Both the position numbers and the translations under genes were made by a program. A DNA stretch of 64,000 bases from CAMLLJ01 sp035759585 (lineage in GTDB: Bacteria > Gemmatimonadota > Gemmatimonadetes > Gemmatimonadales > GWC2-71-9): positions 37,146-101,145 of the forward strand of contig DASTUP010000187.1 of assembly GCA_035759585.1 (NCBI GenBank), read 5' to 3'. Each line of letters starts with the position of its first letter. The stretch's first letter is position 1. This document shows positions 34,731 through 42,315 of the stretch, one piece after another. The notes below the pieces were generated by a model that ran no database searches, had not been told where the DNA came from, and saw only the letters and a program-made list of their open reading frames with translations.

Positions 34731-35728
34731 CACCGGCGCACTCCTTCCGCGCTCCACGAGAATGCAAGCGGCTGCGCGCCGATCGAGCGCGCGGCCTCGG
34801 CCACCGCGTCCGCGCGGCCCGGTGCTATGAAGAACATCGATCCCCCTGCGCCCGCCCCGGCCGCCTTCCCGCCGATCGCGCCGCTGCGGCGAGCCGCGGC
34901 CTCGAGCTCGGCCATGCGCCCGGTGCGCATACCGGCATCGAGCGCCTGCTGGTGCCTCCAGTTCACGTCGAGCAGCATCGCGACGCGGCCGAGATCGGCA
35001 GCCGCGAGCGCCTCCCGCATTGCGAATGCGGCATCCCTGAGCCCCGCGAGGGCGCCGGTGATGGCGCGCTCGCCGCGCTCGCACGCGCTCATGACCCGCG
35101 CGATCGTTTCGCCCGAGACGCGCGAGGTTCCGGTGTAGCAGAGGACCACGCTGCGACCCAGCTCCTCCATGAACGCCACGTCGAGGGCGAGCGGCTGCGC
35201 GACGACGCCGTCCGGGCCGAACGTCATCGCCTGAAATCCGCCGAGCGCTGCCGCATACTGATCCTGACGGCCGCCCGGGTGGCCCGCCTCCACCGCTTCC
35301 ATGCGCCACGCACGCTCGGCGATCTCCAGCTCCGAGGGTGCTTCACCTCGCGCGTATGCGAGCGAGGCGACGATCGCCACGCCCAGCGCGCCGGACGAGC
35401 CGAGGCCCGAGCCCTGCGGCACTTCGGAGCGGGTCACGAGCGTCGCGGGGCCTACCGGCATCGCGCGCACACCGGCTTCGAGAAGGGGGAGGTCCCCGTT
35501 GCCGATGCGCGCTCCATCCGGCCGGAGCTCGACCTGCGTGCCGAGATCTTCCGAGAGCAGGTGCACGGCATCGCCGCCGGGCAGCACGTTCACATGCACG
35601 CGGAGCGAGATCGACGCCGTGACGACCGCACCTCCCTCACGTTCCGAGTAAGGCGGAACGTCGGTCCAGCCGCCCGCGAAATCGAGCCGGACCGGTGCTG
35701 CGGCGTGGGCCCGCCGCATCACGCTCAC
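34727..35728 (-). CDS. GHMP-family sugar kinase (heptose-7-phosphate-kinase-like)
   Basis: A 333-residue GHMP kinase. The N-terminus AAPVRLDFAGGWTDVPPY, ATP loop PQGSGLGSSGALG and C-terminal GGKAAGAGAGGSMFF are the three family motifs; the first resembles HddA-type D-glycero-D-manno-heptose 7-phosphate kinases and fucokinase-like enzymes. It should phosphorylate a sugar released by the pathway. The GTG start overlaps the upstream stop as GTGA; an internal ATG three codons later is an alternative. No other LPS heptose genes are nearby, so a catabolic role is preferred. Confidence 0.85.
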   Translation of the reverse strand: MSVMRRAHAAAPVRLDFAGGWTDVPPYSEREGGAVVTASISLRVHVNVLPGGDAVHLLSEDLGTQVELRPDGARIGNGDLPLLEAGVRAMPVGPATLVTRSEVPQGSGLGSSGALGVAIVASLAYARGEAPSELEIAERAWRMEAVEAGHPGGRQDQYAAALGGFQAMTFGPDGVVAQPLALDVAFMEELGRSVVLCYTGTSRVSGETIARVMSACERGERAITGALAGLRDAAFAMREALAAADLGRVAMLLDVNWRHQQALDAGMRTGRMAELEAAARRSGAIGGKAAGAGAGGSMFFIAPGRADAVAEAARSIGAQPLAFSWSAEGVRRW

Positions 35729-37170
35729 TCGATGCGCCAGTCGGCGAGCCCGGCGAGCTCACCACGGAGATCCATGCGCACGTTCCGGATGCGGCGGTTC
35801 ATTCCCTGCAGGCCCCGTGCATGATAGAGAAAGACCACCGGGAGCGAGTCGGCGAGCAGCTGCTGCGCCGCCTCGGGACGCGGCGGCGCAGGCATTCCCG
35901 CAAGCTCGGCGAGCGGCGGAAGGTAGCCGAGCGAAAGGTCACCCGGAATGCCGAGCACGGCGGCTTCGAACTGGGGCCGCGGCCCGTATACGCGATCGAG
36001 GAACGCGGAGAGCTCGAGCTGGCGAATCGTCACCTCGAATCCGGCGCGGGCAAGCTGGGCCTGGATCATCTGCTCGAGTGCCGCCTCGCCGCTGCCTACC
36101 GTGAGGAGCTCGAAGCTCGGCCGCGCACCGTCCAGCAGCGCAGCAGCCGAGTCGGCATCGACCGGCGGGGCGTCGGCGACGATCGCGCCCGGTGCGTCAG
36201 GAGGCACGCCACTGCCGGCCGGGGTGCCGAACCCGTAGAGGTAGCCATCCACGATCTCGATCCGGTCGAGCGCGAGGGAGAGTGCCCGGCGAATGGCGAG
36301 AGCGTCGAACGGCGGATTTCGAGTATTGAGCACGATTCCGTAGGTGAACAGCAGCGGATAGCTGAGGACCGCGAGCCGCTCGTCCTCCTCGACGAACGAT
36401 GCGTGCGCCGGCTGGATCCCTGCAAAGTCCAGCTCCCCGGAGGTGAGTGCGGCGAGCTTGGTCGTGGGCTCATCGACGACGACCACGATGAACCGCTCGG
36501 CGTCCGGCCGCCCGAGCCCTGCCGGAAACTTTTCGTTGCGCTCGAAGACCCAGCGGCGGTTCGGCTCGTGCGCCACGAAGCGGAACGGCCCGTTCCCCAC
36601 CGGCCGTTCGTTGAATTCCGCCTGGCGGAGCCGCGCGGGAGGAATCGAATCGAGCAGGTGTGCCGGCAGGATGGCCAGATCGGTGAGGACGTCGGGAAGC
36701 GTGACGGCCGGAGCGGCGAAGCGTATGACGAGCGTCGTGTCGTCCGGTGCATCGACGCTGCGGATGGCCGCGAGCTCCGTGAGCCGCGGGTAGCCGGTGG
36801 CCGGATCGAGTGCCGTCCGAAGCGTCCACTCGGCGTCCTGCGCCCTCGTCGGGGTCCCGTCGTGCCACGCGATGTCGGAGCGGATCCGGAAGGTGAGCGT
36901 CATCCGGTCCGGCGACCAGGTCCACTCTCGCGCGAGGTAGGGTCGCGCGACGAGCGCGGAGTCGTACTGCGCGAGGGTGGTGAACAGCACGTAGCGCTGC
37001 ACCTGGCGCGCCAGCGGATGGACGGTCAGCAGCGGGTTGATGCTCTGCAGGTCGGCGCCCGACGCGAAGAGAACGGTGCCTCCGCGGCGCTCGGCCACGG
37101 ATCCGCACGCCGCTGCCACGAGGACGAGCCAGGGAAGCCAGGAGCGGGGAGAGCGATGATGGGGAAGCAC
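35725..37170 (-). CDS. ABC transporter substrate-binding lipoprotein (family 5)
   Basis: A 481-residue extracytoplasmic binding protein. Residues 1-22 form a lipoprotein signal peptide (LVLVAAACGS). The mature protein has the DppA/OppA layout: GGTVLFASGADLQSINPLL, then PYLAREWTWSPDRMTLTFRIRSDIAWHDGTPT, described here by its key FRIRSDIAWHDG, and GPFRFVAHEP with YGIVLNTRNPPFDALAIRRAL. Family 5 proteins bind peptides, nickel or oligosaccharides. The GTG start lies inside a palindrome shared with the divergent permease gene. It is the first gene of the long minus-strand operon. Confidence 0.88.
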   Translation of the reverse strand: MLPHHRSPRSWLPWLVLVAAACGSVAERRGGTVLFASGADLQSINPLLTVHPLARQVQRYVLFTTLAQYDSALVARPYLAREWTWSPDRMTLTFRIRSDIAWHDGTPTRAQDAEWTLRTALDPATGYPRLTELAAIRSVDAPDDTTLVIRFAAPAVTLPDVLTDLAILPAHLLDSIPPARLRQAEFNERPVGNGPFRFVAHEPNRRWVFERNEKFPAGLGRPDAERFIVVVVDEPTTKLAALTSGELDFAGIQPAHASFVEEDERLAVLSYPLLFTYGIVLNTRNPPFDALAIRRALSLALDRIEIVDGYLYGFGTPAGSGVPPDAPGAIVADAPPVDADSAAALLDGARPSFELLTVGSGEAALEQMIQAQLARAGFEVTIRQLELSAFLDRVYGPRPQFEAAVLGIPGDLSLGYLPPLAELAGMPAPPRPEAAQQLLADSLPVVFLYHARGLQGMNRRIRNVRMDLRGELAGLADWRIE

Positions 37171-37209
37171 CCGGTCAATGTACCGGGCAACTTGGCGCCG
37201 CGGTATGAT
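37170..37209. promoter_or_regulatory. Divergent control region with 6-bp palindrome
   Basis: CCCGGT-N6-ACCGGG (37170-37187) is a perfect inverted repeat covering the GTG of the binding-protein gene. For the permease, TATGAT (37204-37209) stands 7 nt before the ATG; for the binding protein TACATT (minus, 37177-37182) stands 6 nt before the GTG. Neither has a clear -35, which may mean an activator is needed. Confidence 0.45.
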
Positions 37210-37216
37210 TGTCACG

Positions 37217-38191
37217 ATGGCTCGTCGACTCCTCATCCAGCTGCTGCGCGGCATTGCGGTCGTCGCGGGCGTCGTCACGCTCACCTTCGTGCTCTTGCGC
37301 CTTGCGCCGGGAGATCCCGCGGAGCGGCTGCTTGGCCCTGCCGCGACTGCGGAGCAGGTGGCGGCGCAGCGCGCCGAGCTCGGCCTCGACGAACCGCTGC
37401 CGGCGCAGTATGCGGCGTGGGTCGCGCGCGTGGCGCGGGGAGACTGGGGAACGAGCATCGCGACGGGGCGACCGGTGCGCGAGCTCATCGGCGCCGCGTG
37501 GCCGGCCACGGTGCGGCTCGTCGGCCTTTCCCTGCTGCTCAGCTACCTGATCGGCATCGTGATCGGCGCGATCCAGGCGGCGCGCGGCGGCACCGCGCTC
37601 GACACCGCGCTTTCGGTCACGACCGTGACGCTCTTCGCAATGCCCGGATACTGGCTCGGCCTCGTCCTCGTCATGGTCTTCGCCTACGGCCTGCGGGCGC
37701 TGCCGGCGTTCGGCGCAGCCGGGCTCGACGCGGATTTCCTCTCGCCCGGCGCGCGCTTCGTCGATTCGCTGCGCCATCTCGCGCTGCCGCTCGCCACCCT
37801 CACGCTCATCGGCATCGGCGGCACGGCGCGCTTCGTCCGCGCGTCGATGCTCGAGCTGCGCCGGGCGCCGTTCATCACCGTCGCAGAGTCGAAGGGAATC
37901 GACGGTCGCCGGATCCTTTTCCAGCATGTGCTCCGGAATGCGCTCATTCCGGTGGTCACGCTGCTCGGGCTCTCGCTTCCCGCTCTCTTCTCCGGCGCGG
38001 TCTTCGTCGAAGCGATCTTCGCGTGGCCGGGCGTCGGACGGGTGCTCGTCGAAGGCGTGCAGGCGCGCGACTACCCGGTCGTGATGGCAGCGACGTCCAT
38101 CAGCGCAATCCTCGTCGTCGCCGGAAACCTCCTGGCCGAGCTCGGCGCTGCGCGCGTCGACCCACGGTTGCGGTCGAGCGAAGCGGGATGA
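37217..38191 (+). CDS. ABC transporter permease, DppB/OppB type
   Basis: A 324-residue inner-membrane permease. It has six predicted helices, the start LLRGIAVVAGVVTLTFVLLRLAPGDPAERLLG typical of DppB (key part LRLAPGDPAERL), and the EAA-type coupling loop ITVAESKGIDGRRILFQHVL facing an ATPase. The nearby GTG and ATG at 37205 are alternative starts; I prefer 37217 because a -10 lies 7 nt upstream. It is divergent from the binding lipoprotein and overlaps the second permease by 4 bp. No ATPase gene is present in the window. Confidence 0.9.
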   Translation: MARRLLIQLLRGIAVVAGVVTLTFVLLRLAPGDPAERLLGPAATAEQVAAQRAELGLDEPLPAQYAAWVARVARGDWGTSIATGRPVRELIGAAWPATVRLVGLSLLLSYLIGIVIGAIQAARGGTALDTALSVTTVTLFAMPGYWLGLVLVMVFAYGLRALPAFGAAGLDADFLSPGARFVDSLRHLALPLATLTLIGIGGTARFVRASMLELRRAPFITVAESKGIDGRRILFQHVLRNALIPVVTLLGLSLPALFSGAVFVEAIFAWPGVGRVLVEGVQARDYPVVMAATSISAILVVAGNLLAELGAARVDPRLRSSEAG

Positions 38192-39018
38192 GGGCCCTGC
38201 TGCGGGACGGACGCGCGCGATTCGGACTCGCCGTGCTTCTCGGCATGACGCTCCTTGCGATCTGCGCCCCGCTCGTCAGCACGATCGGGCCGACCGAGCA
38301 GCGGGACGTGGTGGTGACGCGGTTCCTCGCCCCATTCACGACCGACGTGCACGGGGTCCTGCATCCACTCGGCACCGATCGGCTGGGCCGGGACGTCTGG
38401 GCCCGGCTCGTGCACGGCGCGCGCATCTCGCTCGGCGTGGGCGCCCTGGCCATCCTCATCTCGACGGCGCTCGGCATCGGCATCGGCGCGATTGCCGGCG
38501 TATGGCGAGGCGGCATCCGGGCGGCGCTGCTCGGCCTGACCGACTTCGCGCTCGCCCTGCCGCGCGTGGTGCTCCTGCTTCTGCTCGCCGCCCTTTGGCG
38601 GCCGAGCGCCCTGCTGGTGGTCATCGTGCTCGGACTCACCGGATGGATGAGCGTCGCCCGTCTCGTCTATGCGGAATCGCGCTCGCTCATGGCTCGACCG
38701 TTCGTCGATGGTGCGCTGGCACTCGGCGCCGCGAAGGGGCGGGTGCTGACGCGGCACATCGTCCCGAACGCCGTCACGCCCGCCCTCGTCGCTGCGGCGC
38801 TCGGATTCGGCAATGCGATCATGCTCGAGGCGGGGCTCTCGTTTCTCGGCATCGGCGTGCAGCCGCCGGCGGCATCGTGGGGCTCGATGATCGCGTCGGG
38901 GAGGGACACGCTCGTCAATGCGCCGTGGGTCGCGCTCGCGCCAGGGGTGGCGCTGGTGCTGGTCGTGGTTGCAGCGACGCTGGTGGGGGATGCCGTGCAG
39001 GACTGGCGGGGAGCTTGA
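38188..39018 (+). CDS. ABC transporter permease, DppC/OppC type
   Basis: A 276-residue inner-membrane permease, partner of the preceding gene. HPLGTDRLGRDVWARLVHGARISLGVG is the DppC signature (key part GTDRLGRDVWARL), and ALALGAAKGRVLTRHIVPNA is the coupling loop. ATGA overlap with the previous stop shows translational coupling. The C-terminus ends LVGDAVQDWRGA, typical for the family. It stops directly beside the convergent mannosidase gene, with no ATPase genes following. Confidence 0.9.
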   Translation: MRALLRDGRARFGLAVLLGMTLLAICAPLVSTIGPTEQRDVVVTRFLAPFTTDVHGVLHPLGTDRLGRDVWARLVHGARISLGVGALAILISTALGIGIGAIAGVWRGGIRAALLGLTDFALALPRVVLLLLLAALWRPSALLVVIVLGLTGWMSVARLVYAESRSLMARPFVDGALALGAAKGRVLTRHIVPNAVTPALVAAALGFGNAIMLEAGLSFLGIGVQPPAASWGSMIASGRDTLVNAPWVALAPGVALVLVVVAATLVGDAVQDWRGA

Positions 39019-41670
39019 TCAACGGGCGGCCGGGCGCCCCGAAAAGGCGATCCGAACGGTCACGATCCCCCGGGGGCCGGCGGTAAACGGGATCACCCCA
39101 TCCTGCCCGATTTCCAGTTCTTCACCGCCCTCTTCATCTGCGCGTGTGAGCCAGGCTCGTTCCGGCGGCGGCGCGACCCTCCACGCACCGTCCACCGATT
39201 CCTCGGAAGCGTTCCAGCACCGGAGCACGATCCCCGCACCGTCCTCCGCCGGCTTCACTGCGGACAGGATCAGCTCCCTTCCCTCCAGCTCGAGCGAGAC
39301 CGGCGGCGCACGCAGGGGCCCCGCATCACGTATCCATCGGGCAGATAGCGGGAGGAACGCAGACTCCCAGAGCTCGTGAAGCTGGCCGGGTGTCGCACCA
39401 GCGGAGAGAACCGGTACGAGGGCGAGCGTGACGCGGTCTCTGCCGAGGCATTGGGCCTCGGGGGTTGCAACGGGCCATCCGGCGTGACCCGGACGGGTCG
39501 GGAGGTCGTTGCGGGAGAGCTGGCCCGTCGAGCGGAGCAGGGTCAGCAGGAGATCGCCGTCCGCCTGCCACTCGTACTCGCAGTGGCCCGGCACGAGCAG
39601 CGCGAGTCCCGCTGCGGGGCCCGCCGCGGCGACGTAGCGGTGCGCAGGGGCGGTCGGGACCGAAGCCTCCGCGGGTGCTTGCAGGCCTGGAGCGCCCGCC
39701 GGCCGCAGCTCTGCCCCGAACGCTGCGCCGGCGATGCTCGGGAGGTTCCGGAGGCCGAGCGGGAATCGCGCGCGAAGGCGGCGGTCGGTGCCGCGATTGT
39801 CGATCTCGAGCGAGAGCCGCACGATCGGCTCGCCGGACCGGAGCTCGACGTGCAGCCGAAACGCAGCGTCGAGATCCTGCCACCGAGCTTCGAGGATCCC
39901 GACGAAGGGACCGGCGGCCACCATCCGGCTCGACGCTCGCGCGCGGGCGGTCGTGACCTCGCCGGAGCCGGGCGCGAAGGAGTAGGTGTCACCGCGATCA
40001 GGCTCTGACTCGATGGTGAGGAGGCGTGTCAGGCGCGATCCCGTGCGGAGATCGCGAAGTGCGACCGTGCCGTCGGCAGCGAGGTCGACCTCGAGCACGC
40101 CGTTGGACAGCCGCCTTCCCGCTGCCACGACCTTGCCCACCGGAGTGCCCGGCATCCCGCTTTTCACCGGGGCCAGGTGCGCGAACGACATGCCGGCCAT
40201 CGCCGGGAGCTCGAACGCGATGCGGACGGCGTCGACTTCATCCATGTCCGGATAGTGCCGCCATGCATCGCGCCGCTCGAGCGCGCGGCGCTCTTCGATC
40301 ACCTGCACGGGTATCATCGACCCGGAGCCGGTCCGCAGGGCAAATGGCTGAAATCCCTTCCCCGAGCGCGCCAGCCGCGCGCCGGGCGGCCCGACGAGGA
40401 TGTCCCGCCTGAAGAACGTCGCATCCGCGACCACGACCCCGCTGCGGGTCCGGACCGCGGGGTTCCAGACGAGGAGCGAGGATGAATCGCGCGACGACCG
40501 CGCTGCGTCGGGGTCGTGACCACTGAGCTCGTCGAGCGACGCGCGAACGATTTCCCGTGCAATCACCGCCGCATCGCCAAGCCGGCCGTGCGTCTCCACC
40601 GCAACCCGGTCGTGAGAACATCCCGCAAGAGCGTCGTGAAAGTGCGACTGCACGACGGAACGCCACGCCTCGAGGAGCAGAGGCCGCCGGTCGCGCCCGC
40701 CCTGCCCTGCGGCCAGTGCCGCGAGCGGCTCCGCCCACCGCTCGAGCAGCAGCTCGACGCGCGAGTTGAGGCGCTTGAGCGGAAGCCGGGTGCCATGGAC
40801 GCCCTGGAGCGTCCAGGTATATCCGTACGAAGCGCGCAGCTCGCCGCGGATCCGGCGGACTTCCGGCCGAGCCTCCTCCACGGCCGAGAAAAACTCCTCG
40901 AGCGAGGAGATCCGGACTTCGTGCCCGGGCTCGAGCTCCGCGATGAGCTCACGAAGGGCGGCCGGCGCCTCGTGCGCAGCGTGGTGGTCCGCACCGACGA
41001 ATACGGCGACATGGCTCGTGCCTGCCCTCGACACGAGCACTTCGCGCACGGCGGGCCACGCTTCCCGCAGGCTCTCGAGGTTCGCGGGGAGCGCCGCGCC
41101 GATCTCGTAGCCGTCGCGCGGAAGGTGGTAGAGCAGCACTTCGCTTCCGTCGGCGGCGGCCCAACGGAAGAGATCTACGTCATCCCGTTCGGGTGCGAGC
41201 CCGCGCCAGAGCACGCCGAAGCGGATGCCGAACTGCGCCGCCAGCGCCGGCCACGCGGCAGGGTGCCCGAAGGCGTCGGGGGAATACAGCACGTCGTGCC
41301 GGCGCCCCATGCGGCGGGCCCCTGCGGCGCCGATGAGAAGGTTGCGGACGAGGGATTCGGCAGAGGGAATCAGCTCATCGGCGAGGACGTACCAGGGCCC
41401 CGTGGCGATGCGACCCTCTGCAACGAGCGCGCGCACCCGGGCCGCCTGCTCGGAGCGGATACGCAGGTAATCCTCGAGCAGGACCGTCTGCCCGTCGAGG
41501 AAAAAGCTGCGGAACGCAGCGTCCTGCTCGAGTGCCTCGACGAGCTGGTCCACGACCGGCACGAGCCGCGCGGTCAGCGACGCGCGCGGCAGGTACCATT
41601 CGCGATCCCAGTGCGTGTGAAAGACGAGGTGGAAGGAGTAACGCGTGAGGTGCTTCGCGATCCGAGCCAC
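39019..41670 (-). CDS. Glycoside hydrolase family 38 alpha-mannosidase-like enzyme
   Basis: An 883-residue cytoplasmic enzyme. HLVFHTHWDREWYLP near residues 14-28 gives the zinc-binding HxHWD motif, and YSPDAFGHPAAWP near 129-140 holds the nucleophile Asp. The middle (SYGYTWTLQGVHGTRLPLKR) and the large beta-rich C-terminus match bacterial GH38 proteins such as MngB and related alpha-mannosidases. The GTG start at 41670 was set just after the preceding stop; no signal peptide is visible, so it acts on imported substrate. It converges on the permeases without a gap and is likely part of the same uptake and degradation programme. Confidence 0.86.
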   Translation of the reverse strand: MARIAKHLTRYSFHLVFHTHWDREWYLPRASLTARLVPVVDQLVEALEQDAAFRSFFLDGQTVLLEDYLRIRSEQAARVRALVAEGRIATGPWYVLADELIPSAESLVRNLLIGAAGARRMGRRHDVLYSPDAFGHPAAWPALAAQFGIRFGVLWRGLAPERDDVDLFRWAAADGSEVLLYHLPRDGYEIGAALPANLESLREAWPAVREVLVSRAGTSHVAVFVGADHHAAHEAPAALRELIAELEPGHEVRISSLEEFFSAVEEARPEVRRIRGELRASYGYTWTLQGVHGTRLPLKRLNSRVELLLERWAEPLAALAAGQGGRDRRPLLLEAWRSVVQSHFHDALAGCSHDRVAVETHGRLGDAAVIAREIVRASLDELSGHDPDAARSSRDSSSLLVWNPAVRTRSGVVVADATFFRRDILVGPPGARLARSGKGFQPFALRTGSGSMIPVQVIEERRALERRDAWRHYPDMDEVDAVRIAFELPAMAGMSFAHLAPVKSGMPGTPVGKVVAAGRRLSNGVLEVDLAADGTVALRDLRTGSRLTRLLTIESEPDRGDTYSFAPGSGEVTTARARASSRMVAAGPFVGILEARWQDLDAAFRLHVELRSGEPIVRLSLEIDNRGTDRRLRARFPLGLRNLPSIAGAAFGAELRPAGAPGLQAPAEASVPTAPAHRYVAAAGPAAGLALLVPGHCEYEWQADGDLLLTLLRSTGQLSRNDLPTRPGHAGWPVATPEAQCLGRDRVTLALVPVLSAGATPGQLHELWESAFLPLSARWIRDAGPLRAPPVSLELEGRELILSAVKPAEDGAGIVLRCWNASEESVDGAWRVAPPPERAWLTRADEEGGEELEIGQDGVIPFTAGPRGIVTVRIAFSGRPAAR

Positions 41671-41681
41671 GGCCGCCCGAT

Positions 41682-42293
41682 CTAGCCTTCGACCTTGAAC
41701 TGGACCTCGGCGCCGTCGGGCAGGTCGTGAATCTGCCGGGCGATGGTCGCCAGGAACTCCCGCCGCTCGAACGTGCCGATCGCGGTGAGCGTCACCCCAT
41801 GGTCCGATTGTGAGACGCAGAACGGCGGATACGCCATCAGCAGCTGCCCCGGCTCGAGCTCCTGGCCTGCATCGAGGAACGCCATGACGGGCTCGAGCGC
41901 GAGCACCTCGGTGGCCCGCTCGAGAATATCGGCGATGAAGGCCTCGAGCGTCGGCGCCTTCCGTTCCATCTCGCCGGTTTCGGCCCAGAGGTGCCACACT
42001 TCCTCACCCCGCAGCACGAACTGGTCGCCGAGCCCATCCTCCGCAAAGGGCACGTCGGACTCCAGCACCTCCGCGTAGAGCACGTGAAAGGCGTCCGGCC
42101 CCTCCCACGCGGCGCGGAGACTGTGCCACCGGGGCTCGCGGCACGCGCCGCGAACGTGGAGTCCGCCGCGGTACGCGACGCAGCCGTTCCGCGCACGGAG
42201 CGCGCTCCGCAACGGCTCCGGCACGCGCTCGAGGATCTCCTCGTCGTCGATCGAGGGGCCCGACCAGATGAGGTGCGGCAGATCGAGGTGCAT
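41682..42293 (-). CDS. SMI1/KNR4-like protein
   Basis: A 203-residue protein whose start ERVPEPLRSALRARNGCVAYRGGLHVRG and the middle FAEDGLGDQFVLRGEEVWHLW resemble the SMI1/KNR4 superfamily, better known from immunity proteins against toxins and from yeast cell-wall regulators. No toxin gene lies nearby. It is 22 bp after aconitase and 11 bp before the mannosidase gene on the same strand, so it may be co-transcribed with either. Function unassigned. Confidence 0.65.
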   Translation of the reverse strand: MHLDLPHLIWSGPSIDDEEILERVPEPLRSALRARNGCVAYRGGLHVRGACREPRWHSLRAAWEGPDAFHVLYAEVLESDVPFAEDGLGDQFVLRGEEVWHLWAETGEMERKAPTLEAFIADILERATEVLALEPVMAFLDAGQELEPGQLLMAYPPFCVSQSDHGVTLTAIGTFERREFLATIARQIHDLPDGAEVQFKVEG

Positions 42294-42315
42294 TGGGCGT
42301 TCCCGTTCGGTGGAC

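Noticed and set aside
39019..41997. Long N-terminal extensions of several minus-strand frames, such as the mannosidase, heparinase and binding-protein genes
   Set aside because: The extra parts overlap well-supported neighbours and are not protein-like; later GTG starts match domain beginnings and overlaps.
41682..42293. SMI1/KNR4-like gene as part of a toxin-immunity locus
   Set aside because: No toxin, secretion or repeat-rich polymorphic gene lies nearby; the neighbours are aconitase and mannosidase.
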